DNA from: Streptomyces sp. Ag109_O5-10
GTDB lineage: Bacteria > Actinomycetota > Actinomycetes > Streptomycetales > Streptomycetaceae
Direction: 5' to 3'
Assembly (NCBI RefSeq): GCF_900105755.1
Contig: NZ_FNTQ01000001.1
Span: 1,674,001 to 1,738,000 of the forward strand
Length of the DNA: 64,000 nucleotides
Part shown: one piece after another, positions 24,630-33,915 of the stretch
Layout of the letters: the number at the start of each line of letters is the position of its first letter
Position numbering within the stretch: the stretch's first letter is position 1
Program-made: the position numbers and the translations under genes
Notes under the pieces: model-generated
The model's input: only the letters and a program-made list of their open reading frames with translations
What the model was told of the DNA's origin: nothing
Database searches by the model: none

Positions 24630-27077
24630 TCAGCGGCGGGGTGCGGTGAGTTCGAACCAGACGGTCTTCCCGGCGGCCGTACGGCTGGTTCCCCACTCCC
24701 GGGCCAGCGTGGAGACCACCCGCAGTCCGCGTCCGGTCTCGGCGGCGGGGTCGACGCCGAGCAGGGTCGGCAGGGTGTGATCGTCGTCGTCGACCTCGCA
24801 CAGCAGGGTCTCGCCGCGGATCAGCCGGAGCTGGACCGGACGGCTGTGGGAGTGCCGTACGGCGTTGGTCACGAGTTCGCTGACCATGAGTTCGGCCGGG
24901 TCGGCGAGCCGGGCGAGGCCCCAGTCGTGCAGTTGCTCGCGGACGACGGCGCGGGCCCGGCGGACCTCGGCCGGGTCGAGGGCGAGCCCCCATTCGGCGA
25001 CGTCCTCGGGCTCGATCCCGTTGAGCCGGGCCATCAGCAGGGCGACGTCGTCCTTGCGGCCGCCCCGGGTGTTCAGGGCACGGATGATGGTGTCGCAGGC
25101 GTCGTCCATGGAGGCGGCCGGGTGGGCGGCGGACTCGCAGAGGGTGGCGAGGCCGACGCCGATGTCCTCACCGCGCATCTCGACCAGTCCGTCGGTGCAC
25201 ATGACCAGCCGGTCGCCGGGTTCGACGCGCACCCGCAGCGACTCGAAGGCGACCCCGCCGACGCCGATGGGCGCGCCGGTGGGCAGGTCCAGGAGTTCGC
25301 TGCGCCCGTCGACCGCGCGGACCAGTACGGGAGGGATGTGGCCCGCGTTGGCGAGGTGCAGTTCGCTCCCGATCGGGTCGTAGACGGCGTAGAGGCAGGT
25401 GGCGAGGTAGCCGTCGCCGAGCCGCTGGGCCAGGTCGTCGAGATTGCGCAGGAGTTGGGCGGGCGGCAGGTCCATGGCCGCCATGGTCTGGACGGCGGTC
25501 CGCAACTGGCCCATCATCGCGGCCGAGTTGAGGCCGTGGCCCATCACGTCGCCGACCACCAGGGCGGTGCGGGCACCGGGGAGTTTCACGGAGTCGAACC
25601 AGTCGCCGCCGACCCGGCCGAGCAGGGTGCCCGGGAGGTAGCGGGTGGCGATGTCGCAGCCCGCCATGCGCGGCGGGATGTGCGGCAGCATGCTGTCCTG
25701 GAGGGTCTCGGCGACGCTCTCCTGGTAGGTGTACATGCGCGCGTTGTCGAGCACGAGCCCGGCGCGGGCCGCCAGTTCGGCTCCGGTGACGCGGTCCATG
25801 TCGTTGAACATCTCGCGCTCGGGGTGGCGCAGCAGGATCATGAAGCCGAGCACGACGTCGCGCGCCTTCAGCGGCACGACCAGCATCGAGCGGCCGGTGA
25901 TCAGCGGCCGGATGTCGCGCTTCTCGAACTGGGAGGCGATGGCGTGGCCCATCTCCACGCTGATCCGCGGCACCAGGACCGGTTCGCCGGTGGTCATGCA
26001 CTGGAAGAACGGGGTGTGCGCCGGAAAGGGCATGGCCTCGCCGACCGGGACGACGTCGTCCCAGCGGCCAGGTTCGTCGGTGTGCTCCAGGGCGACCCGG
26101 TGCCACATGGTGGTGGTGTCGGGCACACCGTCCGGGAACCCCTCGCCGGCGACGACCTGTTCGCGCAGGTAGGTGCCGGCGACGTCGGTGAAGCGGGGGA
26201 CGACGGCTCTGCTGACCTCGACGATGGTGCGGGACAGGTCGAGCGAGGTGCCGATCTTCCCGCTGACCTCGGTGAGGAACTCGAGGCGCTCGCGGACGGC
26301 CGCGTACTCCAGGTCCTCGCCCTCGTCGTCGGCGAGTTCGGCGGGCACCGGGAGGCCCTGCGCGGCGACATGCGCCGCGCGCTCGCGGCGGGCCATCCGC
26401 TCGGTGCGCCGGGCCACGCCCCAGTCGGGGGTGACGGGCACCCGGTCGTTCTGGCTGAACTCCAGGATCGGGTAGCCGAGTTCGAGGACCTGGGCGACGA
26501 TCCGGGCGCTCTCGTCGACGCTCATGCTGGGCAGGATCTCGGGCAGCCTGCGGGCGAGCTCCTCCGCGCCGGGGAAGTCGGTGTGCAGGGCGAAGCCGGG
26601 CGCGATGCGCTCGAAGGCGATCCCCTCGTCCCGCTCGGCCCGGCGCAGCCGCTCGGCGTCGGCGGCGAGCACCAGCAGTCGCTCGTTGCCCGGGCCGACC
26701 AGCGGGTACGCCCACCAGAGCACGTCGGCGCGGTCGCGGTCGGAGACGGTGAGCCGGGCGCGTCCGGCGGCCGGGAAGTTGAGCCGTCCGTCGAGGGAGG
26801 ACTCCAGGTCGGGGCCGAGTCCGTCGTAGGCCGCGTAGGCGCCGTACGGGGTGATCTCGTCGTCCTCGGGGAGGGCGCCGGAGACGGGCAGCAGGTCGAG
26901 GACGGAGCGGCCGATGGCGTCCTCCTTGGCGGCGCCGAAGAGCCGCCGGGCGCCGGTGCTCCAGTGCGAGACGTCGCCGTCGCGGTCGACGACGACCACG
27001 GCCAGGGGGATGCGGCCGGACACACCGTCCCCAGCACCGAGGCCGGGATGCGTGTCCCGCTCGCTGCCTTGGTCCAT
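24630..27077 (-). CDS. PAS-GAF-SpoIIE phosphatase with C-terminal HATPase anti-sigma-like domain
   Basis: An 815-aa soluble signalling protein. A PAS domain (residues about 20-110, ending in VLDLLPVSG), a second PAS-like region, a GAF domain (about 290-440), a PP2C-type SpoIIE phosphatase (about 470-690; GDWFDSVKLPGARTALVVGD, VMGHGLNSA, CTDGLVEMRGEDI and the AGGxKDDVALL-type metal site) and a C-terminal HATPase_c domain (about 695-815; SELVTNAVRHS, GRGLRVVSTLAREWG). Such proteins control partner-switching: the phosphatase acts on an anti-sigma-factor antagonist and the kinase domain resembles RsbW. Its sigma factor is not encoded here. The start at 27077 has GAGAGAGGG upstream; the open frame continues another 39 codons. 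Confidence 0.92.
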   Translation of the reverse strand: MDQGSERDTHPGLGAGDGVSGRIPLAVVVVDRDGDVSHWSTGARRLFGAAKEDAIGRSVLDLLPVSGALPEDDEITPYGAYAAYDGLGPDLESSLDGRLNFPAAGRARLTVSDRDRADVLWWAYPLVGPGNERLLVLAADAERLRRAERDEGIAFERIAPGFALHTDFPGAEELARRLPEILPSMSVDESARIVAQVLELGYPILEFSQNDRVPVTPDWGVARRTERMARRERAAHVAAQGLPVPAELADDEGEDLEYAAVRERLEFLTEVSGKIGTSLDLSRTIVEVSRAVVPRFTDVAGTYLREQVVAGEGFPDGVPDTTTMWHRVALEHTDEPGRWDDVVPVGEAMPFPAHTPFFQCMTTGEPVLVPRISVEMGHAIASQFEKRDIRPLITGRSMLVVPLKARDVVLGFMILLRHPEREMFNDMDRVTGAELAARAGLVLDNARMYTYQESVAETLQDSMLPHIPPRMAGCDIATRYLPGTLLGRVGGDWFDSVKLPGARTALVVGDVMGHGLNSAAMMGQLRTAVQTMAAMDLPPAQLLRNLDDLAQRLGDGYLATCLYAVYDPIGSELHLANAGHIPPVLVRAVDGRSELLDLPTGAPIGVGGVAFESLRVRVEPGDRLVMCTDGLVEMRGEDIGVGLATLCESAAHPAASMDDACDTIIRALNTRGGRKDDVALLMARLNGIEPEDVAEWGLALDPAEVRRARAVVREQLHDWGLARLADPAELMVSELVTNAVRHSHSRPVQLRLIRGETLLCEVDDDDHTLPTLLGVDPAAETGRGLRVVSTLAREWGTSRTAAGKTVWFELTAPRR

Positions 27078-27263
27078 GGCCCAGGCCCTCTCTCCCCACG
27101 GCTCCGCAAAAGATCTGTGCCGCCCGTCACTACCGTACGGTGGGCCCCCGTTGCGATGTGTGGCAATCCTGGAATTGGTTTCACCTGATCGCACCGGCGC
27201 GCAGGTCCGCGCCCCCGTGCGGCGCGCGAACCGCGTCCACCGTGCCCTGGCCGCTCCGCGCCC

Positions 27264-29654
27264 TCAGTCCTCGTGGCCGAGCTGGAGATCGCGTTCGGTG
27301 CGCCCGCCGCCCGCGACCTGGAGGACGGTGGCGACCGGCGGGTAGCCGGCGGCGATGACCGTGTACTCGCCCGAGGACAGGTCCACGAACCGGAACGTTC
27401 CGTCGGCGCCGGTGGTGAGGGTGTCGACGACGTTCCCGGCGGCGTCGAGCAGGGTCACCCGCGCGTCCTCCACGGGCCGTCCGCCGCCGGCCCGCACGGT
27501 GCCCTTCAGCACGGCGCCGCCCGCGAGTTCGACGTTCTGCCGGGTCTCCCGGGCGGCCTGGACGGTGACCGGGAGGGCGGCCGGGCGGAAGGCGGGGGCG
27601 CTGCCGGCGAGGGTGTACTCGCCGGCCACCAGCTCGCTGATCACATAGCCGCCCTCACGGCCGCTGCGGACGCTGGCGACGACCTCGCCGTGCACGTTGG
27701 TGAGGGTGACGGTGGCGTCCCGCACCGGGGTGCCGTCGGCGGTGAGCACGCTGCCCGCGAGCCGTCCGGCGCCGCCGAGGACGACGTCCAGCTCGACGGG
27801 CCGCTCGCCGACCGTCACGGTGACGGCCTGCGGCTGGTGGCCGCCGGCGGCGGCGATCAGGACGTACGACCCGGAGCCCGGGGTGGCCAGCGCGTACCGG
27901 CCGTCCTCGGCGCTGGCGCCGCGGCCGATCTGCCGGCCGACGGCGTCGATGAGGGTGAGCGCGGCGCGCGGCACCACGGTCCCGTCGGGGTGCTGCACCG
28001 TGCCGCAGACGGGGATCCCGGCGCCGGTGTGGGGCGACCGGGCCTGCGGGATCGGGGTGCCGGCGGCTGCCGGTGACGTTTCGGCGGTGGGATGGGACAC
28101 CAGCGGTTTCTCCTTGAGGAAGCAGGCGACGAGCAGGCCGAGGACGAGCACCGGGACCAGGTAGAGGAAGATCCTGGGCATCGCGTCGGCGTAGGCGCGG
28201 ATGTAGGCGTCGCGCAGCGCCGGGGGCAGCGCGTGGACGAGTTGCGGGGTGAGGGACTCGGGGTCGGGCAGGCGCGCGCCCGCCCGGACGGGGAGACGCC
28301 TGTGCAGGGCGTCGGTGAGCCGGTCGGCGAAGAGGGTCCCGAAGACGGCGGCGCCGACGCTGCCGCCGATCTGCCGGAAGTAGTTGTTGGCGCTGGTGGC
28401 GGTGCCGAGGTCGGCGGGCCGGACGGAGTTCTGCACGGCGAGGACGAGCACCGGCATCACCATGCCGATCCCGGCGCCGAGGACTGCCATCCAGATGCTG
28501 TACTGCCAGCGCGGGGTGTCGACTTCGAGGCGGGACAGCAGCCACATGCCCGCGGCGGACACGGCGCCGCCGAGCACCGGGTAGATCCGGTAGTGGCCGG
28601 TGAGGCTGATGAGCTGTCCCGCGACGATCGAGGCGCCGACGATCCCGCCCATCATGGGCAGCATCAGGAGCCCGGACTCGGTCGCCGAGGCGCCGTCGAC
28701 CATCTGCAGGAAGGTCGGCAGGTAGCTGGCGGCGCCGAACAGGGCGACCCCGACGACCAGTCCGACCAGGCCGGTGACGTTGAAGACGGAGTCCCGGAAC
28801 AGCCGCAGCGGGATGAGGGGTTCGGCGGCGTAGTGCTCGGCGACGGCGAACAGCACTCCGGCGACCAGCGCGCCCGCGCCAAGACCGAGGATGACGCGCG
28901 AGCCCCAGTCGTACTCCGTCCCACCCCAACTGGTCAGCAGCACAAGGCAGGTGGAGGCGGCGGCGAGCAGCAGCGTGCCCACCACGTCGAACCGGCCCCG
29001 GACCTTCGGCTTCGGCAGTTTGAGCACGACGGTGACGACGGCGAGCGTGACCAGCCCGAAGGGCACGTTGACGTAGAAGCACCAGCGCCAGGAGAGGTGG
29101 TCGGTGAAGTAGCCGCCGAGCAGCGGCCCGGCGACCGAGGCGAGGCCGAAGGCGGCGCCGATCAGGCCCATGAAGCGGCCGCGCTGCCGGGGCGGCACGA
29201 TGTCGGCGATGATCGCCTGCACGCCGATCATCAACCCGCCCGCGCCGACGCCCTGGAGGGCGCGGAAGGCGATCAGCTGGTCCATGTTCTGCGCCCGCCC
29301 GGCCAGCGCCGAGCCGACGGCGAAGACGAGGATCGCGAACTGGAAGACACCCTTGCGGCCGATGAGGTCGCCGAGTTTGCCGTAGACGGGGAGGCCGACG
29401 GTGGAGGTGAGCAGGTAGGCGGTGATCGCCCAGGACATCCGGTCGAGGCCGTGCAGCTCGCCGACGATCTTCGGCAGCGCGGTGGCGACGATCATCTGGT
29501 CCAGCGCGGCGAGGAGCAGGGCGAGCATCAGCCCGCAGAAGACCAGCCGGGTGCGGCGCGGCCCGAGTCCGGAGACCGGGGCGGGTTCCGGCACGGGGAC
29601 GTCCGCGGGCACCACGGCCGGCTCCTCGTACTGCACCAGCGTCGTTCCGCCCAC
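27264..29654 (-). CDS. DHA2-type MFS drug transporter fused to three carboxypeptidase-regulatory-like repeats
   Basis: A 796-aa protein. Residues about 35-530 are a 14-helix MFS transporter of the DHA2 family, with motif D1 LDQMIVATALP (51-61), motif A GKLGDLIGRKGV (92-103) and motif C GPLLGGYFTDHL; it is a proton-driven exporter, probably of drugs or toxic metabolites. The last about 260 residues contain three CarboxypepD_reg-like beta-sandwich repeats, each with a GTV/GSV opening, a V..A.VTL strand and a YxL/YTV..AGY strand. After an even number of helices the tail would be cytoplasmic, odd for a fold usually found outside. Substrate unknown. Confidence 0.93.
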   Translation of the reverse strand: MGGTTLVQYEEPAVVPADVPVPEPAPVSGLGPRRTRLVFCGLMLALLLAALDQMIVATALPKIVGELHGLDRMSWAITAYLLTSTVGLPVYGKLGDLIGRKGVFQFAILVFAVGSALAGRAQNMDQLIAFRALQGVGAGGLMIGVQAIIADIVPPRQRGRFMGLIGAAFGLASVAGPLLGGYFTDHLSWRWCFYVNVPFGLVTLAVVTVVLKLPKPKVRGRFDVVGTLLLAAASTCLVLLTSWGGTEYDWGSRVILGLGAGALVAGVLFAVAEHYAAEPLIPLRLFRDSVFNVTGLVGLVVGVALFGAASYLPTFLQMVDGASATESGLLMLPMMGGIVGASIVAGQLISLTGHYRIYPVLGGAVSAAGMWLLSRLEVDTPRWQYSIWMAVLGAGIGMVMPVLVLAVQNSVRPADLGTATSANNYFRQIGGSVGAAVFGTLFADRLTDALHRRLPVRAGARLPDPESLTPQLVHALPPALRDAYIRAYADAMPRIFLYLVPVLVLGLLVACFLKEKPLVSHPTAETSPAAAGTPIPQARSPHTGAGIPVCGTVQHPDGTVVPRAALTLIDAVGRQIGRGASAEDGRYALATPGSGSYVLIAAAGGHQPQAVTVTVGERPVELDVVLGGAGRLAGSVLTADGTPVRDATVTLTNVHGEVVASVRSGREGGYVISELVAGEYTLAGSAPAFRPAALPVTVQAARETRQNVELAGGAVLKGTVRAGGGRPVEDARVTLLDAAGNVVDTLTTGADGTFRFVDLSSGEYTVIAAGYPPVATVLQVAGGGRTERDLQLGHED

Positions 29655-29847
29655 GTACCGCTCCCCTCGTCGCGCCTGCGCACAATTGCCGCCTTATTTC
29701 CCGTAGGGCGACAACTGTGAGCAAGCGCGACGAGTTACGGCACGAGACCGGCCGATCCGGAGATCCACCCGAACCGGTGAGGGAGCCAACACCCGCTGTT
29801 CATCGGGAGGTTGCTCACCTCCGTGTGAACCGGTACGTGAACCGGTA

Positions 29848-30291
29848 CTACTTCTCGACCTCGGTGGCGAGCTTGTCGAGCACCTGGTCGTAGATCCGGC
29901 CGAGGCCCTTGGGCGCGAAGGTCTTCTCGAAGAAGCCGCCGATGCCGCCGGCGCCCTGCCAGGTGGTGTGCACGACGACCCGGGACTTCCCCTCGCCGGC
30001 CGGGGTGACCCGCCAGGTGGTGACCATGGAGGAGTTGCGGTCCTTCTCGACCAGCTCGCCGTCGGTGGGCTCGCTGACCTCCAGGAGGCAGTCCCGGACC
30101 CGCTTGCTGGTGGCCTGCAGCTTCCAGTGGACGAGGGTGCCCTCGCCGTCGCCGCCCTCGCGCACCTCGTACTCGCTGAAGTGCTCGGGGAGCAGCTTCG
30201 CGCGCGTGCCGCTGTAGTCGGCGATCGCGTCGAACACCGTCTCCGCGTCCGCGCCGACGATCCGCTCCGTGGTGGCCTCGACCTGCGCCAT
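29848..30291 (-). CDS. SRPBCC family protein (polyketide cyclase/START-like)
   Basis: A 147-aa single-domain SRPBCC protein: TERIVGADAETVFDAIADY, then LVHWKLQATSKRVRDCLLEV and MVTTWRVTPAGEGKSRV strands, ending in the long C-terminal helix with YDQVLDKLATEVEK. The fold binds hydrophobic ligands; no catalytic residues can be assigned. The ATG at 30291 is preceded by GGAGGAAAGC. Divergent from the radical SAM gene across a 191-bp promoter region. Confidence 0.87.
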   Translation of the reverse strand: MAQVEATTERIVGADAETVFDAIADYSGTRAKLLPEHFSEYEVREGGDGEGTLVHWKLQATSKRVRDCLLEVSEPTDGELVEKDRNSSMVTTWRVTPAGEGKSRVVVHTTWQGAGGIGGFFEKTFAPKGLGRIYDQVLDKLATEVEK

Positions 30292-30438
30292 CGCTTTCCT
30301 CCAGCACCTGAGTTCTCGGGGTTGCCCCAAGCCAACCACCCCGGCGCCCGGCCGCCCAAATCGGGGTGCCCAAGCGATCGGAAACGTGATCGGAAACGGC
30401 GTTCGCGCGGTCTCCACAGATCGTTCGCACGATCATGG

Positions 30439-30456
30439 GAACAGATGTTCTATTCT
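30439..30456 (+). promoter_or_regulatory. LexA-like SOS box overlapping a -10-like element
   Basis: GAAC at 30439-30442 and GTTC at 30447-30450, separated by AGAT, match the core GAAC-N4-GTTC of actinobacterial LexA boxes. The adjoining TATTCT (30451-30456) resembles a -10 element, placing the box where a repressor would block transcription of the radical SAM gene 33 bp downstream. Flanking bases do not match the fullest consensus (TCGAAC...GTTCGA), so binding is inferred. Confidence 0.5.
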
Positions 30457-30482
30457 GTGGGCAGTGCTACCGAGGAGGCGTC

Positions 30483-31523
30483 ATGCGCTGGGAGAACCTC
30501 ACCGAGGAGGCCGATCACGGCCGGGCCGGCACCGCGCTGTTCGGCGCGGACGCGGTCACCACCCGGACCTTCGACACGCCCGAGTTCCGGGGGATCACGT
30601 TCCACGAGGTGCGGGCGCGGTCGATCATCAACCGGGTGCCGGGCGCCTCGCGGATGCCGTTCGAGTGGACGGTGAACCCGTACCGGGGCTGCACGCACGC
30701 GTGCGTGTACTGCTTCGCCCGCAAGACCCACAGCTACCTGGACCTGGACACCGGGATCGGCTTCGACACCCAGATCGTGGTCAAGGTCAACGCCCCGGAG
30801 CTGCTCCGCCGCCAGCTGGGCTCGCGCCGCTGGCTCGGCGACCACATCGCGATGGGCACCAACGTCGACTGCTACCAGCGCGCCGAGGGCCGCTACGGGC
30901 TGATGCCGGGGATCATCTCCGCCCTCACCGAGCACGCCAACCCGTTCTCGATCCTGACCAAGGGCACCCTGATCCTGCGCGACCTGGACCTGCTGCGCCG
31001 GGCGGCGGACGTCACGGACGTCGGCATCTCGGTCTCGGTCGGCTTCGTCGACCCCGAGCTGTGGCGCACCGTGGAGCCGGGCACCCCGGCCCCCGAGCGC
31101 CGGCTCCACGTGGTCCGCGCCCTCGCGGAGGCGGGCATCGGCTGCGGGGTCCTGATGGCACCCGTGATCCCGTTCCTCGGCGACCACCCGGCCCAGCTCC
31201 GGGCCACCGTGCGGGCGATCGCGGCGGCCGGGGCCACCTCGGTGACGCCCCTGGTGCTGCATCTGCGGCCGGGCGCCCGCGAGTGGTTCATGAGCTGGCT
31301 CGCGGCCCACCACCCGCACCTGGTCCGGCGCTACGAGCGGCTGTACGCGGAGGGCGCCTACGCGCCCAAGTGGTACCAGCGCCGGATCACCCGTCAGGTG
31401 CACGAGCTGGCCGAGGAGTACGGCATCGGGCCGAACCGCGCGGGCACCGCCCGCCGGATACCGGTCCCGCCGGCGGAGGAGGAGCCCGCGCTGCCGGAGC
31501 CGACCCAGCTCACCCTGCTCTGA
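30483..31523 (+). CDS. Rv2578c family radical SAM protein
   Basis: A 346-aa radical SAM enzyme. The 4Fe-4S motif is C-x3-C-x2-C at Cys70, Cys74 and Cys77 in NPYRGCTHACVYCFAR, as in spore-photoproduct-lyase-related and Rv2578c-type proteins. ITFHEVRARSIINRVPG, HIAMGTNVDCYQRAEGRYG and ISVSVGFVDPELWRTVEPG are conserved in this family. Reaction unknown. The ATG at 30483 follows CGAGGAGG; an in-frame ATG at 30435 lies on top of the LexA-like box and is rejected. A DNA-damage role is suggested only by that box. Confidence 0.92.
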   Translation: MRWENLTEEADHGRAGTALFGADAVTTRTFDTPEFRGITFHEVRARSIINRVPGASRMPFEWTVNPYRGCTHACVYCFARKTHSYLDLDTGIGFDTQIVVKVNAPELLRRQLGSRRWLGDHIAMGTNVDCYQRAEGRYGLMPGIISALTEHANPFSILTKGTLILRDLDLLRRAADVTDVGISVSVGFVDPELWRTVEPGTPAPERRLHVVRALAEAGIGCGVLMAPVIPFLGDHPAQLRATVRAIAAAGATSVTPLVLHLRPGAREWFMSWLAAHHPHLVRRYERLYAEGAYAPKWYQRRITRQVHELAEEYGIGPNRAGTARRIPVPPAEEEPALPEPTQLTLL

Positions 31524-31673
31524 CCGGGTCGCGGGCCGGGGGCGTTCGGGCGCAACCCTCGGACCAATTGGGTCATTCATCGTCAGAATGCGTTCTTCCG
31601 GGCCCCGTTTCCGGGACGATGCGGCGAGGACCGTGGCACGTGCGGTCCGCTCCCCTCCGTCCTGGGAGGACCC

Positions 31674-33242
31674 ATGCGAACACGCGCAGCCGTGCTGTGC
31701 GCCGTCGCCGCCGTCGTCGCCGGTTCGTTCACCGTCCCGCCCGCGACCGCCGCCACCCGAGCCCCCGTCCAGGCCTCCCCGGTGACCTGGAAGAAGTGCG
31801 GCACCACCGACTACCCGACGCTGCAGTGCGGCTCGGTCAAGGTGCCCCTCGACCACCGCAACCCGCGCGGGCGGCAGATCACGCTCGCCCTCTCGCGCGT
31901 CCCGCACACCGCGCCGGCCTCTCAGGGGCCGCTGCTGGTCAACCCCGGCGGCCCCGGCGGCAGCGGGCTGGCCCTCGCCGGCTTCGTGGCGTCCACGCTG
32001 CCCAAGAAGGTGGCCGCCCGGTACGACGTCATCGGCTTCGACCCGCGCGGCGTCGGGAAGAGCACCCCGGCGATCGACTGCGCCCCCGGCTACTTCGACC
32101 CGGTGCGCCCCGACTCGGTCCCGGCCACCCCCGCCCTCGAACAGGCGAACCTCGAGCGGGTGCGGTCCTTCGCGGCGGCCTGCGGCAAGAAGTACGAGCG
32201 CCTGCTGCCGTACCTCGACACGGTCGACGCCGCACAGGACCTCGACTCGATCCGCCAGGCCCTCGGCGCCCGGCAGGTCAGCTACTTCGGCTACTCCTAC
32301 GGCACCTACCTGGGCGCGGTCTACGCGAAACTGCACCCGGACCGGATCCACCGCCTGGTCCTGGACTCGATCGTCGACCCCACGGGTGTCTGGTACGACG
32401 ACAACCTGAGCCAGGACTACGCGTTCAACGACCGCCAGCGCGCCCTGATGGCGTGGATCGCCAAGTACGACTCGACGTACAAGCTCGGCACCGACCCGGA
32501 GAAGGTCGAGGCCAAGTGGTACGCCATGCGGGCCGCACTGGCGAAGAAGCCGGCCGGCGGCAAGGTGGGCGCCTCGGAGCTGGAGGACACCTTCATCCCC
32601 GGCGGCTACTACAACGGCTACTGGCCCTACCTGGCCGACGCGTTCTCCGCCTACGTCAACGGCAGGAAGACGGCCGCCCTGGTCGAGGCGTACCAGAACT
32701 TCGCCGCCGTCGACGCGTCCGGCGACAACGGCTACAGCGTGTACGCGGCCGTCCAGTGCCGGGACTCCTCCTGGCCGCGGGACTGGAACCAGTGGCGCAA
32801 GGACAACTGGGCGGCGTACGCGAAGGCGCCGTTCATGGTCTGGAACAACGCCTGGTACAACGCGTCCTGCGCCTACTGGCCGACGAAGGCGCTACGGCCG
32901 ACGGACATCGCCAATGCCGGGCTCCCGCCGGTCCTCCTCTTCCAGGCGACGGACGACGCGGCCACTCCCTACCAGGGCGGCGTCACCGTCCACCGTCTGC
33001 TGGCCGGCTCCCGCCTGGTGGTGGAGCAGGGCGGCGGCAACCACGGCATCACGCTCAGCGGCAACACCTGCCTGGACGGCCACCTCGCCGCCTACCTGGC
33101 CGACGGCACGGTCCCGCACGGCGCCGGCTCCGTCGACGCGGTCTGCGCGAAGACGCCCGACCCGAAGCCCCTCACTGCCAAGGCGGCCTCGACGTCGTCC
33201 CGCGGCTCGACCCTGCACGGTCTGCTGGGCTTCCGCGGCTGA
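31674..33242 (+). CDS. Secreted tripeptidyl aminopeptidase-like alpha/beta hydrolase (S33)
   Basis: A 522-aa protein with a Sec signal peptide (charged RTR, hydrophobic core AAVLCAVAAVVAGSF, likely cleavage near ATAATRA). LLVNPGGPGGSGLALAG gives the oxyanion loop, FDPRGVGKST follows, FGYSYGTYLGAVYA carries the nucleophile Ser, FQATDDAATP the acid, GGNHGIT the His. A C-terminal TAP-like domain with NTCLDGHLAAYLADG is present. It matches the extracellular tripeptidyl aminopeptidases (Slp/Tap) of Streptomyces that trim peptides from the N-terminus. Confidence 0.94.
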   Translation: MRTRAAVLCAVAAVVAGSFTVPPATAATRAPVQASPVTWKKCGTTDYPTLQCGSVKVPLDHRNPRGRQITLALSRVPHTAPASQGPLLVNPGGPGGSGLALAGFVASTLPKKVAARYDVIGFDPRGVGKSTPAIDCAPGYFDPVRPDSVPATPALEQANLERVRSFAAACGKKYERLLPYLDTVDAAQDLDSIRQALGARQVSYFGYSYGTYLGAVYAKLHPDRIHRLVLDSIVDPTGVWYDDNLSQDYAFNDRQRALMAWIAKYDSTYKLGTDPEKVEAKWYAMRAALAKKPAGGKVGASELEDTFIPGGYYNGYWPYLADAFSAYVNGRKTAALVEAYQNFAAVDASGDNGYSVYAAVQCRDSSWPRDWNQWRKDNWAAYAKAPFMVWNNAWYNASCAYWPTKALRPTDIANAGLPPVLLFQATDDAATPYQGGVTVHRLLAGSRLVVEQGGGNHGITLSGNTCLDGHLAAYLADGTVPHGAGSVDAVCAKTPDPKPLTAKAASTSSRGSTLHGLLGFRG

Positions 33243-33366
33243 GCCGGTCCTGACGTCCCGTCGGCCCGCAGTTCCTGACGGAGTTCGAGGCGCCGGCGGT
33301 GGTGGCGGCCTGACACCGAATCCCGGGCGGGCGGGGCCGTCCGCTCCCCGGGCCTAGGGTGCCGTC

Positions 33367-33915
33367 ATGACCGACGACTCGCCGCACGGCCGCTCCCTCC
33401 GTATCCGCCCGATGGCCCTCGCCGACTGCGACCGGGTCTCCGAGATACGCGTCCGGGGCTGGCAGTACGCCTACCGGGGCCTCATGCCGCAGCCGTTCCT
33501 CGACGGGCTCAGCGTCGAGCGGGACGCCGAGCGGCGCAGGGCCCGGTTCCTGGACGGCCGGGACGGGGTGACCGAGCTGGTGGCCGAGCGGGGCGGCACG
33601 ATCGTCGGGTGGGCGGCGCACGGGCCGTACCGGGACGGTGAAGTGCGCACCGGGGACGCCGAGTTGTACGCCCTCTACGTGGACGCCGCGCACCTCGGCA
33701 CCGGCGCCGGGCGGGCGCTGCTCGCGACGGTCCTGGAGCAGTGCGCCGGGCACCCGCGGGTGTACCTGTGGGTGCTCAGGGAGAACGCGCGCGCCCGGCG
33801 GTTCTACGAGCTCGCGGGCTTCACGGCCGACGGGGTCGAGGAGCCGTACGAGGTCGACGGGGTGCCGGTGCCCGAGGTGCGGTACGTCAGGGAGCCGGGC
33901 GTCACCTCTGCCTAG
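33367..33915 (+). CDS. GNAT family N-acetyltransferase
   Basis: A 182-aa GNAT enzyme. RIRPMALADCDRVSEIRVRG is the first strand and helix, LYALYVDAAHLGTGAGRALLA holds the acetyl-CoA-binding Q/R-x-x-G-x-G/A equivalent (GTGAG), and YLWVLRENARARRFYELAGF is the standard C-terminal motif (the ENxRARRFYExxGF type). Substrate unknown. It overlaps the 3' end of the convergent HEAT-repeat gene by 14 bp. Confidence 0.92.
   Translation: MTDDSPHGRSLRIRPMALADCDRVSEIRVRGWQYAYRGLMPQPFLDGLSVERDAERRRARFLDGRDGVTELVAERGGTIVGWAAHGPYRDGEVRTGDAELYALYVDAAHLGTGAGRALLATVLEQCAGHPRVYLWVLRENARARRFYELAGFTADGVEEPYEVDGVPVPEVRYVREPGVTSA

Noticed and set aside
24540..27188. 882-codon plus-strand open frame opposite the PAS-GAF-SpoIIE gene
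   Set aside because: Complement of a gene with clear catalytic motifs; the translation is Gly/Gln/Val-rich without a fold.
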